DNA of 43,072 nt from Agrobacterium albertimagni AOL15 (GCF_000300855.1 NZ_ALJF01000025.1:1-43072), one strand, 5' to 3'. Shown: positions 7,538-17,125, counted from the first letter of the stretch. The notes: a model not told the origin generated them from the sequence alone. A program made the numbers and translations.

Positions 7538-8613
7538 TGGGTTTCGCCGAGCTGGGCGAGCTGTCCGGCCTGATAGTCGGAGATCAGCGCATCCAGCATC
7601 TCGTCGAGATCGCCTTCGATCATCCGGTCGAGCTTGTAGAGCGTCAAGTTGATCCGATGATCGGTCACGCGCCCCTGCGGGAAGTTATATGTGCGGATGC
7701 GTTCGGAGCGGTCGCCGGAGCCGACCTGGCTTTTTCGGTTGGCCGATCGCTCGCTGTCCAGCTTGTGCCGCTCGATGTCGTAGAGCCTCGACCGCAGCAC
7801 CTGCAGAGCCTTGGCGCGATTCTGGTGCTGTGATTTCTCCGAGGACGTCACGATCAGGCCGGTCGGCAAATGCGTGATGCGCACGGCCGAGTCCGTCGTA
7901 TTGACGTGCTGGCCACCGGCACCCGAGGCGCGCATCGTGTCGATGCGGATGTCTTCGGGCTTGATCTCGATGTCGATGTCTTCGGCTTCAGGCAGCACTG
8001 CAACGGTTGCCGCAGAGGTGTGAATACGTCCGCTCGCTTCAGTCTCCGGCACGCGCTGCACGCGGTGTACGCCGGACTCGAACTTCAGTTTGGAAAACAC
8101 GCCACGACCGCTGATCGTGGCGATGATTTCCTTGTAGCCGCCGGCTTCCCCTTCGCTGGCGGAGAGCACTTCGACCTTCCAGCCCTTGGTCGAGGCAAAG
8201 CGCTCATACATCCGGAACAGGTCGCCGGCAAAGAGTGCTGCCTCGGACCCGCCGGTTCCGGCGCGGATTTCGAGGATCGCGCTCTTTTCGTCGGCCGCGT
8301 CCTTCGGCAGGAGCAGGATCTGCATCTCGTCTCCAAGTGCCTCGATCCGGCTTTCGAGTTCGGGCAGCTCCATCTCCGCGAGCTCGCGCATCTCCCGGTC
8401 CGTCGCCTTGTCGGACAGCATGGCGCGCAAGCCGTCGGCCTCATCGATCGCAGCCTGGTATTCGCGGATCTTCTTCACGACCGGCTCGAGTTCGGAATAT
8501 TCCGATGCGAGCTTCACATAGACGTCGGCTGCCGGTCCCGCAGACATTCGCGCCTCGATCTCGCCGAAGCGGCGTTCGAGTTCGCGCATTTTCTCGACAG
8601 GAAGCTTCGCCAC
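7534..8613 (-). CDS. prfA: peptide chain release factor 1
   Basis: A 359-residue RF1, which reads UAA and UAG and triggers peptide release. The codon-reading tripeptide is PET within RVPETEASGR (PxT class, diagnostic of RF1 rather than RF2), and the catalytic loop GAGGQHVN carries GGQ. The start is GTG at 8613, with GGAG six bases upstream. It lies 27 bases after ptsP and overlaps prmC by four bases, forming the unit ptsP-prfA-prmC. Confidence 0.98.
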   Translation of the reverse strand: MAKLPVEKMRELERRFGEIEARMSAGPAADVYVKLASEYSELEPVVKKIREYQAAIDEADGLRAMLSDKATDREMRELAEMELPELESRIEALGDEMQILLLPKDAADEKSAILEIRAGTGGSEAALFAGDLFRMYERFASTKGWKVEVLSASEGEAGGYKEIIATISGRGVFSKLKFESGVHRVQRVPETEASGRIHTSAATVAVLPEAEDIDIEIKPEDIRIDTMRASGAGGQHVNTTDSAVRITHLPTGLIVTSSEKSQHQNRAKALQVLRSRLYDIERHKLDSERSANRKSQVGSGDRSERIRTYNFPQGRVTDHRINLTLYKLDRMIEGDLDEMLDALISDYQAGQLAQLGETQ

Positions 8614-8640
8614 CCTTTACTCCAAGGTCAGTCGTCAAAG

Positions 8641-10908
8641 TCAGACGGGGATGTTGTGCTCTTCCGCATGGCGAAGGAGCAGGTCGCGCACTGACACGCC
8701 CGGGGTGTCGTCGTCAAGCGCAGCCATCAGAACCTCGGAGAGCTGACCGATGTCGAGACCGAGCAGCATCGCCTTCACCGGACCGATCGCGGTCGGCGAC
8801 ATCGAGATCGAACGGAAGCCGATGCCGAGCAGTGCCATGGCCGAAAGCGGCTTCGACGCCATCTCACCGCACAGCGTCACCGGGGTCTTGTTGCGCTCGC
8901 CGGCACGGACGATATCCCTGAGAATCCGGAGGAACGGCCGCCCGAGCACGTCGAAGCGGTCGGACACCCGTGCATTGCCGCGATCAACGGCCATGGCAAA
9001 CTGGAACAGGTCGTTCGATCCGACCGAGACGAAATCCACCTCGTCCATCAGCTCGTCGAGCTGCCAGAGCAGCGCCGGCACTTCGAGCATCGCGCCGAAC
9101 TGCAGCTTCTTCGGCAGTTGATGACCGAACTTGGAGATGTGCTGGATCTCCTTCTGCATCAGCTCGCGCACGGCCCGGATCTCCGAGACCTCGGTGACCA
9201 TCGGCAGCATCATCTTCAACTCGGCGCCGGAGGCTGCCTTCAACAGCGCGCGCAGCTGCGTGCGCAAGAGCCCCGGCCGATCGAGCGACAGGCGGATCGC
9301 ACGCCAGCCAAGTGCTGGGTTCTCTTCTTCCTGGGCGCGGAAATAGGGAACTACTTTGTCGCCGCCGATGTCGAGCGTGCGAAAGGTGACCGGACGACCA
9401 GCCGCCTGCTTCAACACATTGCGATAGAAGCTTTCCTGCTCCTCGCCCTTCGGCATCGTGGACGAGATCATGAACTGCAATTCGGTGCGGAACAGCCCGA
9501 TGCCATCGGCGCCGGAATCGGCCAGCTGCGGCAGGTCGACCAAAAGACCGGCATTCATCTGCAGCTTGATCCGGTGCCCATCCTTGGTGACCGGCTCGAC
9601 ATCGCGCAGCGCCCGGAACTGCTCCTGCCGCTTGGCCCGGAGTTTGACCTTTTCCTCATAGGCCCGCTGCAGATCGGCAACCGGGCGCACATGCACCTTG
9701 CCGTCATCACCGTCGATGATGACCGGATCGCCGTTTTCGGCAAGTGCCACTGCACCGGCCGCCTGGCCGACCACGGCGATGCCCATGGCACGCGCGACGA
9801 TCACCACATGGCTGGTGACGGCCCCTTCTTCGAGCACAAGGCCGCGCAGGTTCTCGCGCGGATAGTCGAGCAATTCGGCCGCTCCCATGGCGCGGGCAAA
9901 GACGATCGCATCGTTCGGGAAACCTTCGGCCGCACTGTGCGGCGAAAAGCCGGTCAACTGGCGCAGCAACCGGTTCGCGAGATCGTCGAAGTCGTGCATG
10001 CGCTCGCGCAGATAGGGATCGGTCAGGCGCATCATGCGCGCCTTGGTGTCGCTCTGTACCTTCTCCACCGCAGCTTCCGCCGTCAGACCGTTGTGGATCG
10101 CCTCTTCCATGCGCCGCACCCAGCCCTGGTCATGGGCGAACATGCGGTAGGTTTCGAGCACGTCGCGATGCTCGCCTTCCATGGAAATCTCGCGCCGCGA
10201 CAGCATGTCGTCGATCGAGATCCGGAGTGACCCCAGGGCCGTCGCCAGACGGCGGATTTCCGTCTCGCTGTCTTCGTTCAAAAGATTGGTGACGACGATG
10301 CGCGGCTCGTGCAACACGACATAGCCGAGACCGATGCCTTCGGAATAGCTGTCCCCGTCGATCGAGACGGGTCGCGTCAGGTCGAGTTCGAGCCCGGGAC
10401 GAGTGATCTTCTTGAGCTCGCCGGTGGCGATCATCTCCGCAATCACCATCGCGGTCGTCTCGAGCGCCTCGAGCTCGTCCTCGCGATAGTTCCGCTGCGC
10501 CTTGTTCTGTACGACGAGAACGCCAAGGCTTCGTCCGGCGCGCAGGATCGGCACGCCGAGGAAGGAGTGGTAGATCTCTTCGCCGGTTTCCGGCAGGTAA
10601 CGGAAGGCCGGATGCGCCTGGGCATCCGAAAGATTGAGCGACTGCGCCGAGGCCGCGATCGTACCGACGAGACCCTGGCCCATCTTGAGCTGCGCCAGGT
10701 GAACCGCGTCCTTGTTCAGACCTTCGGTGGCATAGAGCTCGAGAACGCCGTCGGAGCGGAGCACATAGACGGAGCACACCTCTGCGACCATGTTGTTCGC
10801 GATCTGGCGAACGATCCGATCCAGTCGCTCCTGCGGCTCGAGCGGCTCCGCCATCAATTCGCGTAGCCGCTTGAGGAGGACGCGGGGACCCGCAGAAAGG
10901 TCTCTCAT
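8641..10908 (-). CDS. ptsP: phosphoenolpyruvate-protein phosphotransferase PtsP (enzyme I-Ntr)
   Basis: A 755-residue cytoplasmic enzyme that starts the nitrogen-type PTS relay: PEP to PtsP, to NPr, to EIIA-Ntr. In rhizobia this relay affects potassium transport, carbon storage and the stringent response rather than sugar uptake. An N-terminal GAF domain (about 15-165) is the usual nitrogen-status sensor (glutamine in several species). The central part has the phospho-acceptor histidine in GAVTSHVVIVARAMG. The C-terminal TIM barrel carries the PEP-site segment and the active-site cysteine in TLCGEMAS. The length is typical. It is first in the unit with prfA and prmC. Confidence 0.95.
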   Translation of the reverse strand: MRDLSAGPRVLLKRLRELMAEPLEPQERLDRIVRQIANNMVAEVCSVYVLRSDGVLELYATEGLNKDAVHLAQLKMGQGLVGTIAASAQSLNLSDAQAHPAFRYLPETGEEIYHSFLGVPILRAGRSLGVLVVQNKAQRNYREDELEALETTAMVIAEMIATGELKKITRPGLELDLTRPVSIDGDSYSEGIGLGYVVLHEPRIVVTNLLNEDSETEIRRLATALGSLRISIDDMLSRREISMEGEHRDVLETYRMFAHDQGWVRRMEEAIHNGLTAEAAVEKVQSDTKARMMRLTDPYLRERMHDFDDLANRLLRQLTGFSPHSAAEGFPNDAIVFARAMGAAELLDYPRENLRGLVLEEGAVTSHVVIVARAMGIAVVGQAAGAVALAENGDPVIIDGDDGKVHVRPVADLQRAYEEKVKLRAKRQEQFRALRDVEPVTKDGHRIKLQMNAGLLVDLPQLADSGADGIGLFRTELQFMISSTMPKGEEQESFYRNVLKQAAGRPVTFRTLDIGGDKVVPYFRAQEEENPALGWRAIRLSLDRPGLLRTQLRALLKAASGAELKMMLPMVTEVSEIRAVRELMQKEIQHISKFGHQLPKKLQFGAMLEVPALLWQLDELMDEVDFVSVGSNDLFQFAMAVDRGNARVSDRFDVLGRPFLRILRDIVRAGERNKTPVTLCGEMASKPLSAMALLGIGFRSISMSPTAIGPVKAMLLGLDIGQLSEVLMAALDDDTPGVSVRDLLLRHAEEHNIPV

Positions 10909-10994
10909 CGCGTTTTTGCTCCACTTCCCATTGGTCAGCGGATTGTTACCCTTGCCTTTTCAGGGGTCGGGTCACGCGAGTCCGCTCTCAGGAA

Positions 10995-12269
10995 TCAATT
11001 CTTATCCAGACCGTAGCAGGAATGCAAAGTCCGAACCGCGAGCTCGGCATAGGGGCCGTCGATCAGGATCGAGATCTTGATCTCGGAGGTCGTGATCGCC
11101 TTGATGTTGATGCCCTTCTCGGCCAGCGCCCGGAAGGCGGTCGCGGCAACACCCGCATGGCTGCGCATGCCGATGCCGATGACGGACACCTTCACGAGAC
11201 CCTTCTCGCTCTGGACAACGTCAAAGCCGATCTTCTCCTTGTTGGAGCCGAGAACGGCGAGCGCCTTGTCCACGTCACCCGAGGGCACGGTGAAGGTCAT
11301 GTCGGTCTTCGAACCGTCTTCCGAGATGTTCTGGACGATCATGTCGACATTGATGTGGGATTCAGCCAGCGGCCCGAAGATCGCAGCGGAAACACCCGGC
11401 CGGTCGGCGAGGCGCCGCAGCGAGATCTGGGCTTCATCCTTGGCATAGGCAATACCGGCGACGACTTCCTGTTCCACGATCTCTTCCTCATCGCAAATCA
11501 ACGTACCGGGCGGGTTCATCAGATCACCCATGCCCGGTGCATCGGGATCTTCAAAGCTGGAGCGCACGAAGGTGCGGACCTTGTGCACCATGGCGAGTTC
11601 GACGGAGCGAACCTGCAGCACCTTGGCGCCGAGCGAGGCCATTTCGAGCATTTCCTCGAACGCGATCTTCTTCAGGCGGCGTGCCTTGGGCTCGATGCGC
11701 GGGTCGGTCGTGTAGACGCCGTCCACGTCGGTATAGATATCGCAGCGGTCAGCCTTCACGCCAGCAGCGATCGCCACGGCAGACGTATCCGAGCCACCAC
11801 GGCCGAGCGTCGCGATGCGGTTATCAGGACCGATGCCCTGGAAACCGGCGACGACCGCCACTTGGCCCTCGCCCATGCGGCGAATGATGTCGGTGCCGTC
11901 GATCTCCTGGATGCGGGCAGCACCATGAGCATTGTCGGTCTTGATCGGGATTTGCCAGCCCTGCCAGGAGCGGGCATTGATGCCCATCGACTGGAGAGCG
12001 ATGGCGAGAAGACCGGATGTGACCTGTTCGCCGGAGGCCACGACCGCATCATATTCGCGCGCATCGTAGAACGGCGAGTCGGCACCCGCGACCTTGGGCA
12101 TGGTCTGCACCCAGTCGACCAGCTCGTTCGTCTTGCCCGACATGGCGGAGACGACGACGGCCACTTCGTGACCCGCATCCACTTCGCGTTTCACATGGCG
12201 CGCGACGTTATAGATGCGATCCAGATTGGCGACGGATGTCCCGCCGAACTTCATGACGATGCGAGCCAT
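10995..12269 (-). CDS. lysC: aspartate kinase
   Basis: A 424-residue enzyme that phosphorylates aspartate, the first step toward lysine, diaminopimelate, threonine, methionine and isoleucine. The kinase domain begins with KFGGTSVAN and contains the RGGSDT-type motif (GRGGSDTSAVAIA, about 155); two ACT domains follow (about 265-420) for feedback control. The length fits the monofunctional class. The ATG at 12269 has only a weak ribosome-binding site. lysC is 86 bases upstream of ptsP in the same direction, so partial read-through is possible. Confidence 0.97.
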   Translation of the reverse strand: MARIVMKFGGTSVANLDRIYNVARHVKREVDAGHEVAVVVSAMSGKTNELVDWVQTMPKVAGADSPFYDAREYDAVVASGEQVTSGLLAIALQSMGINARSWQGWQIPIKTDNAHGAARIQEIDGTDIIRRMGEGQVAVVAGFQGIGPDNRIATLGRGGSDTSAVAIAAGVKADRCDIYTDVDGVYTTDPRIEPKARRLKKIAFEEMLEMASLGAKVLQVRSVELAMVHKVRTFVRSSFEDPDAPGMGDLMNPPGTLICDEEEIVEQEVVAGIAYAKDEAQISLRRLADRPGVSAAIFGPLAESHINVDMIVQNISEDGSKTDMTFTVPSGDVDKALAVLGSNKEKIGFDVVQSEKGLVKVSVIGIGMRSHAGVAATAFRALAEKGINIKAITTSEIKISILIDGPYAELAVRTLHSCYGLDKN

Positions 12270-12551
12270 AGACTTGAACCATATGCCCTTGAAAGACGCC
12301 GGAACCCCGGCACAGAAACACCGACCTGAGCGGATAAGCCTCAGGTTGCGGGGCTTTTAGTCTATATGTTCCCGGGGCGCAACGGCCACTTGCCCCCCAA
12401 ACGGTACGGTAAGGCGCGGTTTTTTCGGTGCCGCAATGCCCCTGGAACCCTGCCATAATTTGGATCGAATTCGGGAGCCAACCATGACACGACGCTCAGG
12501 CTGGGAGGCTGGGCTGTCGCACACGGGTCGACCGATACCGGACAGGGCGTC
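12270..12551. promoter_or_regulatory. divergent promoter region lysC / mprF-acvB
   Basis: 282 bases between two divergent units, so both promoters must lie here. Facing mprF there is GGAAC at 12444 followed after 16 to 17 bases by TCGAA, which only half resembles the general-stress EcfG pattern (GGAAC, 16-17, CGTT); I do not rely on it. An AT-rich CATAATT lies at 12454-12460. In related rhizobia the lpiA-acvB pair responds to low pH. No gene is supported. Confidence 0.35.
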
Positions 12552-15152
12552 ATGAAAGTTGCAGACGAATTTCCCGAGGTTCTCCAGGGCGACACGCTCC
12601 CGCCGCCCTCTTTCTTCAACAGGCATGCGAAGTCGATCGCAGCGATCATGGCTCTCGTCGTCTTCGCCGCCGTCGGTTATGCCGTTTACCGACTGACGGA
12701 AGAGGTCAGCTATGCGGATGTCCTGCGGTCGCTGGCCGCGACGAGTACCGCCTCGATCGCACTTGCGATCATCTTCACCATGCTGAGCTTCTTGACACTC
12801 TGCTTCTACGACCTGAACGCACTGTCGTTCATCGGCCGCAAGCGCCCCTGGCCGGAAGTCGCGCTCACCGCCTTCAGCGCCTATGCCGTCGGCAATGTCG
12901 CTGGTTTCGGAGCCCTGTCGGGCGGCGCGATCCGCTACCGCGCCTATTCCCGCGCCGGCCTGTCACCGGATGAAATCGGCCGCATCATCGCTTTCGTCAC
13001 GCTTTCCTTCTCACTTGGCCTCGCAATTCTGACTACCGGAAGCCTGATACCGATGGCGGGCGAAATCGCGCCGCTCCTCGGCATGACCTCCGGGACGCTT
13101 GCGACGGTCAGCGCCGCGATCCTGCTCGCGATCCTCTTGCTTCTCGGCATCGCCCGGCGCGGCCGTCTACGGATTGCCGGCCGCACACTGAACCTTCCCG
13201 ATACCGGGACCCTGTCCCGGCAATTCCTGGTGACCGTTCTCGACGTCGCCTTTGCCGCCTCCGTACTTTACGCGCTGTTGCCGACGGAGGCGCAGATCTC
13301 CTGGCCGGCCTTCTTCGTTGTCTTCGCGGTTGCCATCGGCATCGGCGTCGTCAGCCATGTACCGGCGGGCCTCGGCGTCTTCGAAGCCGTCATGCTCGCC
13401 GCCCTCGGCTCCCAGGTACCGGCCGATGCCTTGCTAGCCTCGCTCGTCGTCTACCGCGCGATTTACTATGTCCTGCCGCTGGTTATCGCGATCCTCCTGG
13501 TCACGGCCACGGAATTGCACCGGCTGAAATCGAGCCCGCTGGCATCGGGTGCGGCAAGAACTGCCGGCCGCCTTGCGCCGACTCTTCTCGCGGCCCTCGC
13601 CCTCGTTCTCGGCGCCATGCTCGTCCTGTCGAGCGTCACGCCGACGCCCGGCGACAATCTCGACCTGCTCGCCGGGTTCCTGCCGCTCCCCGTTGTCGAG
13701 GGCGCGCATTTCCTCGCCAGCATTCTCGGCCTGATGCTTGTCATCGTCGCCCGCGGCCTCGCCCAGAGACTGGACGGTGCCTGGTGGGGCGCCCTCGTTA
13801 TCGCGCTGCTCGCTCTGGCCCTGTCGCTTGCCAAGGCGGTCGCCATCTATGAAGCGGCCCTTCTGGCCATTCTGGTCCTCGCGCTCCTCCCGAGCCGCCG
13901 GCTATTTCATCGCAAGGCGTCTCTCGGCCAGGCGCTGACGTCTTCCTGGCTGCTCGCCGTCGCCATCCTGATCGGCGGCGCGATCGTCGTGCTGCTCTTC
14001 GTCTATCGCGATGTCGAATACAGCCATGCGCTCTGGTGGCAGTTCGCCTTCGATGCCGAAGCGCCCCGCTCGCTGCGCGCCATGCTCGGCCTCACCGTGG
14101 TTGCCATGGGCGTCTGCCTCTTCAGCCTCATGCGCCCGGCAGCCCCGGCCATCCGTCCAGCTGACGGGGAGGAACTGGCGAAAGCCGTCGCCATTTTAGA
14201 CCGGAACGACGTGGCCGACGCCAATCTAGTGCGCACCGGCGACAAGTCGGTCATGGTCTCGCCCGATGGCGAAGCCTTCCTGATGTACGGACGTCAGGGC
14301 CGCTCGTTGATCGCATTTCTCGATCCGATCGGGCCTAAATCCTCTCGCGACGAGCTCGTCTGGCAGTTTGTCGAGAAAGCCCGTGCGAGCGGATGCCGCG
14401 CCGTCTTCTACCAGGCTTCACCCGCCATCCTGCCGGTCATTGCCGATGCCGGCATGAAGGCGTTCAAACTCGGCGAGATGGCCGTGGTCGATCTCGAGCG
14501 CTTCGACCTCAAGGGCGGCAAATGGGCGGGCCTGCGCCAGACCGCTGCCAAGGGCGAGCGCGACGGCCTCACCTTCGAGATTATCCCGACGGAGGGTTTA
14601 GCCCCGATTCTCGACGATCTCCGCCAGATCTCCAACGCCTGGCTCGACCATCACCGGGCGAAGGAGAAGGGCTTTTCCCTCGGCGCTTTCACCGATGGTT
14701 ATATGACAGCACAACCGGTCGCCATCCTGCGCCACGAAGGCCGGATCGTCGCTTTCGCCAACCTGCTACTGACGGACACCCGCGAGGAGGCCTCGATCGA
14801 TCTGATGCGCTTCGCCCCGGATGCCCCGAAAGGCGCGATGGACTTCCTCTTCGTCCGCCTGATGACGACACTGCGCGACCAGGGCTATCGCCATTTCAAC
14901 CTCGGCATGGCGCCACTCTCGGGTCTCTCACGCCGCGAGGTAGCCCCTGTCTGGGACCGCGTCGCCAACACCTTCTATGAACACGGCGAACGCTTCTACA
15001 ACTTCAAGGGCCTTCGCGCCTTCAAGTCCAAATTCCATCCCGACTGGCAGCCGCGTTATCTTGCGGTCGCCGGTGGTCTCAATCCCGTATTGGCCCTGCT
15101 CGACGCGACACTACTGATCGGCGGCGGCCTGAAAGGCGTGGTGAAGAAATGA
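12552..15152 (+). CDS. lpiA: phosphatidylglycerol lysyltransferase / flippase MprF (LpiA)
   Basis: An 866-residue inner-membrane protein that transfers lysine from Lys-tRNA to phosphatidylglycerol and flips the product. This lowers surface charge and protects against acid and cationic peptides. The N-terminal part (about 20-540) has roughly 14 membrane spans of the flippase domain; the C-terminal soluble part (about 545-860) is the DUF2156/GNAT-like synthase domain with the conserved FNLGMAPLSGL and KFHPDWQPRYL segments. The length is typical for MprF. The last four bases overlap the acvB start (ATGA). Rhizobial LpiA is low-pH inducible. The ribosome-binding site ahead of 12552 is weak (GACAGGG). 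Confidence 0.94.
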   Translation: MKVADEFPEVLQGDTLPPPSFFNRHAKSIAAIMALVVFAAVGYAVYRLTEEVSYADVLRSLAATSTASIALAIIFTMLSFLTLCFYDLNALSFIGRKRPWPEVALTAFSAYAVGNVAGFGALSGGAIRYRAYSRAGLSPDEIGRIIAFVTLSFSLGLAILTTGSLIPMAGEIAPLLGMTSGTLATVSAAILLAILLLLGIARRGRLRIAGRTLNLPDTGTLSRQFLVTVLDVAFAASVLYALLPTEAQISWPAFFVVFAVAIGIGVVSHVPAGLGVFEAVMLAALGSQVPADALLASLVVYRAIYYVLPLVIAILLVTATELHRLKSSPLASGAARTAGRLAPTLLAALALVLGAMLVLSSVTPTPGDNLDLLAGFLPLPVVEGAHFLASILGLMLVIVARGLAQRLDGAWWGALVIALLALALSLAKAVAIYEAALLAILVLALLPSRRLFHRKASLGQALTSSWLLAVAILIGGAIVVLLFVYRDVEYSHALWWQFAFDAEAPRSLRAMLGLTVVAMGVCLFSLMRPAAPAIRPADGEELAKAVAILDRNDVADANLVRTGDKSVMVSPDGEAFLMYGRQGRSLIAFLDPIGPKSSRDELVWQFVEKARASGCRAVFYQASPAILPVIADAGMKAFKLGEMAVVDLERFDLKGGKWAGLRQTAAKGERDGLTFEIIPTEGLAPILDDLRQISNAWLDHHRAKEKGFSLGAFTDGYMTAQPVAILRHEGRIVAFANLLLTDTREEASIDLMRFAPDAPKGAMDFLFVRLMTTLRDQGYRHFNLGMAPLSGLSRREVAPVWDRVANTFYEHGERFYNFKGLRAFKSKFHPDWQPRYLAVAGGLNPVLALLDATLLIGGGLKGVVKK

Positions 15153-16525
15153 AATCCCTGCTGCGGACGACCATCCTCGCTCTTCCCCTCCTCGCGGCTC
15201 TCACCCACCTCATCCCGGACAACAATGCCTATGCGGAGGACCCGCCGCTCGACACCGGCATGATCCCCTCGCCCCTCACTCTCATGCCCGACGGTGATCC
15301 CCAGGCGCTTGTGGTGCTGCTCTCCGATGCACCAGGATGGCAACCGTCAGACCAGCTGGAAGCGGAACGGCTGCAAGCCAATGGGGCAATTGTCGTCGGC
15401 ATAGACACACCCAAATACATCGCATCCCTCTCGCAGGACAAAGGCGACTGCATCTACACAGTTTCGGATATCGAGGCGCTTGCCCACCAATTGCAGCGCA
15501 GGGCCGGAAATTCCAATCTCCTCCCGCCCATCATCGCAGGTCGCGGCGAAGGCGGCGCTCTCGCGCTTGCCATCCTCGCCCAGACGCCGAAGGCCACGAT
15601 CGGCCAGACGCTCGCTCTCGATCCCGAGGCCGGCGTCCCGCTCACCAAGCAGTTCTGCACCCCGGCGGAAAAGAAGGTCGTCGGCGACAGGATGATCTAC
15701 GGCCTCAGCCCGGGCGAGCTGCCCGATCCCGCAACCGTTCTGTTCAGTCCGGCAGCCAAGGCCGACGCCCGTGCCCACGTGGCCGCGCTCGAAACCAGCC
15801 ATCCGGACATAGACCAGCGCGACGCTGGCAGCGATCCGTCGAAATCCTTCTCCGACACCATCGACGAATTGATCGCCGCCGGCAACGCCACCGAGACGCC
15901 GCTCGGTCTGCCGCTCACCGTCCTCGACGCTGTGCCGACCCGAGATACGATGGCCGTAGTCTATTCCGGCGACGGCGGCTGGCGCGATCTCGACAGCCAG
16001 GTCGGCACCAATTTCCAGGCGTCCGGCATCCCGGTCGTCGGCGTGGATTCGCTGCGTTATTTCTGGACGAAGAAGACACCCGAGCAGACAACCGCCGATC
16101 TCGCCACGATCATCCACACCTACGAGAAACGCTGGAAGGTGAAACACGTGCTGCTGATCGGCTATTCCTTCGGCGCTGACATCCTGCCCGCCGCCTACAA
16201 TGGCCTGCCCGAAAAGCTAAAACCGCGCGTCGCCCAGATCAGCCTGCTCGCACTCTCGCATCAGGCAGACTACGAGGTCTCAGTTTCCGGCTGGCTGGGC
16301 ACAAGCAACGGCGGGGTATCCGATCCGCTGACAGACGTGGCGAAGATCGATCCGTCGATCGTTCAGTGCATGTTCGGCACGGAGGAAGAGGATGATGCCT
16401 GCAAGCAGCTGGTCGGCGGACCGGTCGAGACGATCGGCATCAAGGGCGGCCACCATTTCGACGGGGATTACCCCGCTCTCGCGAAGCGGATCCTCGACGG
16501 GCTCGACAAACGAATGGTCAAATAG
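15149..16525 (+). CDS. acvB: AcvB/AtvA (VirJ-type) periplasmic alpha/beta hydrolase
   Basis: A 458-residue secreted protein with a signal peptide (about 1-28, cut near AYA/EDP). It has two related halves. The C-terminal half is the VirJ-like domain with SGDGGWRDLD (about 270) and the nucleophile motif GYSFGAD (about 340); the first half has AGRGEGGALA, a serine-less version of that motif. In Agrobacterium, AcvB is required for virulence and has been reported to hydrolyse lysyl-phosphatidylglycerol; the Rhizobium tropici homologue AtvA is needed for acid tolerance. Coupling to lpiA by a 4-base overlap puts synthesis and breakdown of the same lipid under one promoter. Confidence 0.92.
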   Translation: MKSLLRTTILALPLLAALTHLIPDNNAYAEDPPLDTGMIPSPLTLMPDGDPQALVVLLSDAPGWQPSDQLEAERLQANGAIVVGIDTPKYIASLSQDKGDCIYTVSDIEALAHQLQRRAGNSNLLPPIIAGRGEGGALALAILAQTPKATIGQTLALDPEAGVPLTKQFCTPAEKKVVGDRMIYGLSPGELPDPATVLFSPAAKADARAHVAALETSHPDIDQRDAGSDPSKSFSDTIDELIAAGNATETPLGLPLTVLDAVPTRDTMAVVYSGDGGWRDLDSQVGTNFQASGIPVVGVDSLRYFWTKKTPEQTTADLATIIHTYEKRWKVKHVLLIGYSFGADILPAAYNGLPEKLKPRVAQISLLALSHQADYEVSVSGWLGTSNGGVSDPLTDVAKIDPSIVQCMFGTEEEDDACKQLVGGPVETIGIKGGHHFDGDYPALAKRILDGLDKRMVK

Positions 16526-16527
16526 AA

Positions 16528-16550
16528 AGAGGGAGCATTTCGCTCCCTCT
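16528..16550. terminator. hairpin between acvB and the SH3 gene
   Basis: A 9-bp perfect stem (AGAGGGAGC with GCTCCCTCT) around a 5-base loop, three bases after the acvB stop and 20 before the end of the convergent SH3 gene. No T-run follows on the plus strand and only a short T-rich one on the minus strand, so it may stop both genes imperfectly. Confidence 0.6.
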
Positions 16551-16570
16551 CAAAGTGATGGTCGATAGCC

Positions 16571-17125
16571 TTAGCGGCAGGCGCTCGGGTCTCGTTCGCA
16601 GCGCTCCTGCATCATCCGCCTCAAGGGAAGCCGTCCCGGGTCGCTTTGTCGCTCGATCTCGCGTCCGCGCCTGTCATTGTCGACGCGGCGATCACGATCG
16701 CGGTCGCGTCGGTTGTCGCGCACATCACCGTCTCGCCAGCGGTCTCGATCACGATAGAACGGTCGGCTGCGGTAATGATCGTCCCAGTAGCGACCGATGC
16801 TGAAGGTCACGGTCGGGATGCCGAGCGGGCGATAATATTGCGGCCCCACATTGACGCGCCGCTGCGAATAGGTCGTCTGCAGATAGGATCCGGAAACCCA
16901 GCCGCGATACCCGGCAAAGGCGACGTCGCACCAGTTGGCGCTGGAAAGGCAGCCCTGGATGTTCACGCGGGTGCCAGACGGGATTACGACGACCGCCGGA
17001 TACTGCGTGCTGGGCCCTGACCGCATGTTGACATTGGCCGTCGAGAAGGCCGAGGCCGCCTCGGCGACTGCCGGCAAGGCGCCTGCGGATGCAGCCAGCG
17101 CTGCAGCGAACCAGATTGACTTCAT
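16571..17125 (-). CDS. secreted SH3-domain protein with Arg/Asp-rich tail
   Basis: 184 residues. A signal peptide (about 1-22) is followed by a bacterial SH3 domain (about 24-90; ANVNMRSGPSTQYPAV and GWVSGSYL are typical SH3_3 pieces), then an aromatic linker and a tail rich in alternating Arg and Asp (about 115-170). SH3 domains of this type often bind peptidoglycan; the function here is unknown. A longer in-frame start exists at 17320, but the ATG at 17125 has AGGAGA eight bases upstream and gives a proper signal peptide. Two Cys pairs suggest disulfides. It is convergent with acvB and divergent from ubiG. Confidence 0.85.
   Translation of the reverse strand: MKSIWFAAALAASAGALPAVAEAASAFSTANVNMRSGPSTQYPAVVVIPSGTRVNIQGCLSSANWCDVAFAGYRGWVSGSYLQTTYSQRRVNVGPQYYRPLGIPTVTFSIGRYWDDHYRSRPFYRDRDRWRDGDVRDNRRDRDRDRRVDNDRRGREIERQSDPGRLPLRRMMQERCERDPSACR

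Noticed and set aside
12444..12469. EcfG-type general stress promoter for lpiA-acvB
   Set aside because: The GGAAC half is present, but the second half reads TCGAA instead of CGTT at the right spacing. Too weak to call.
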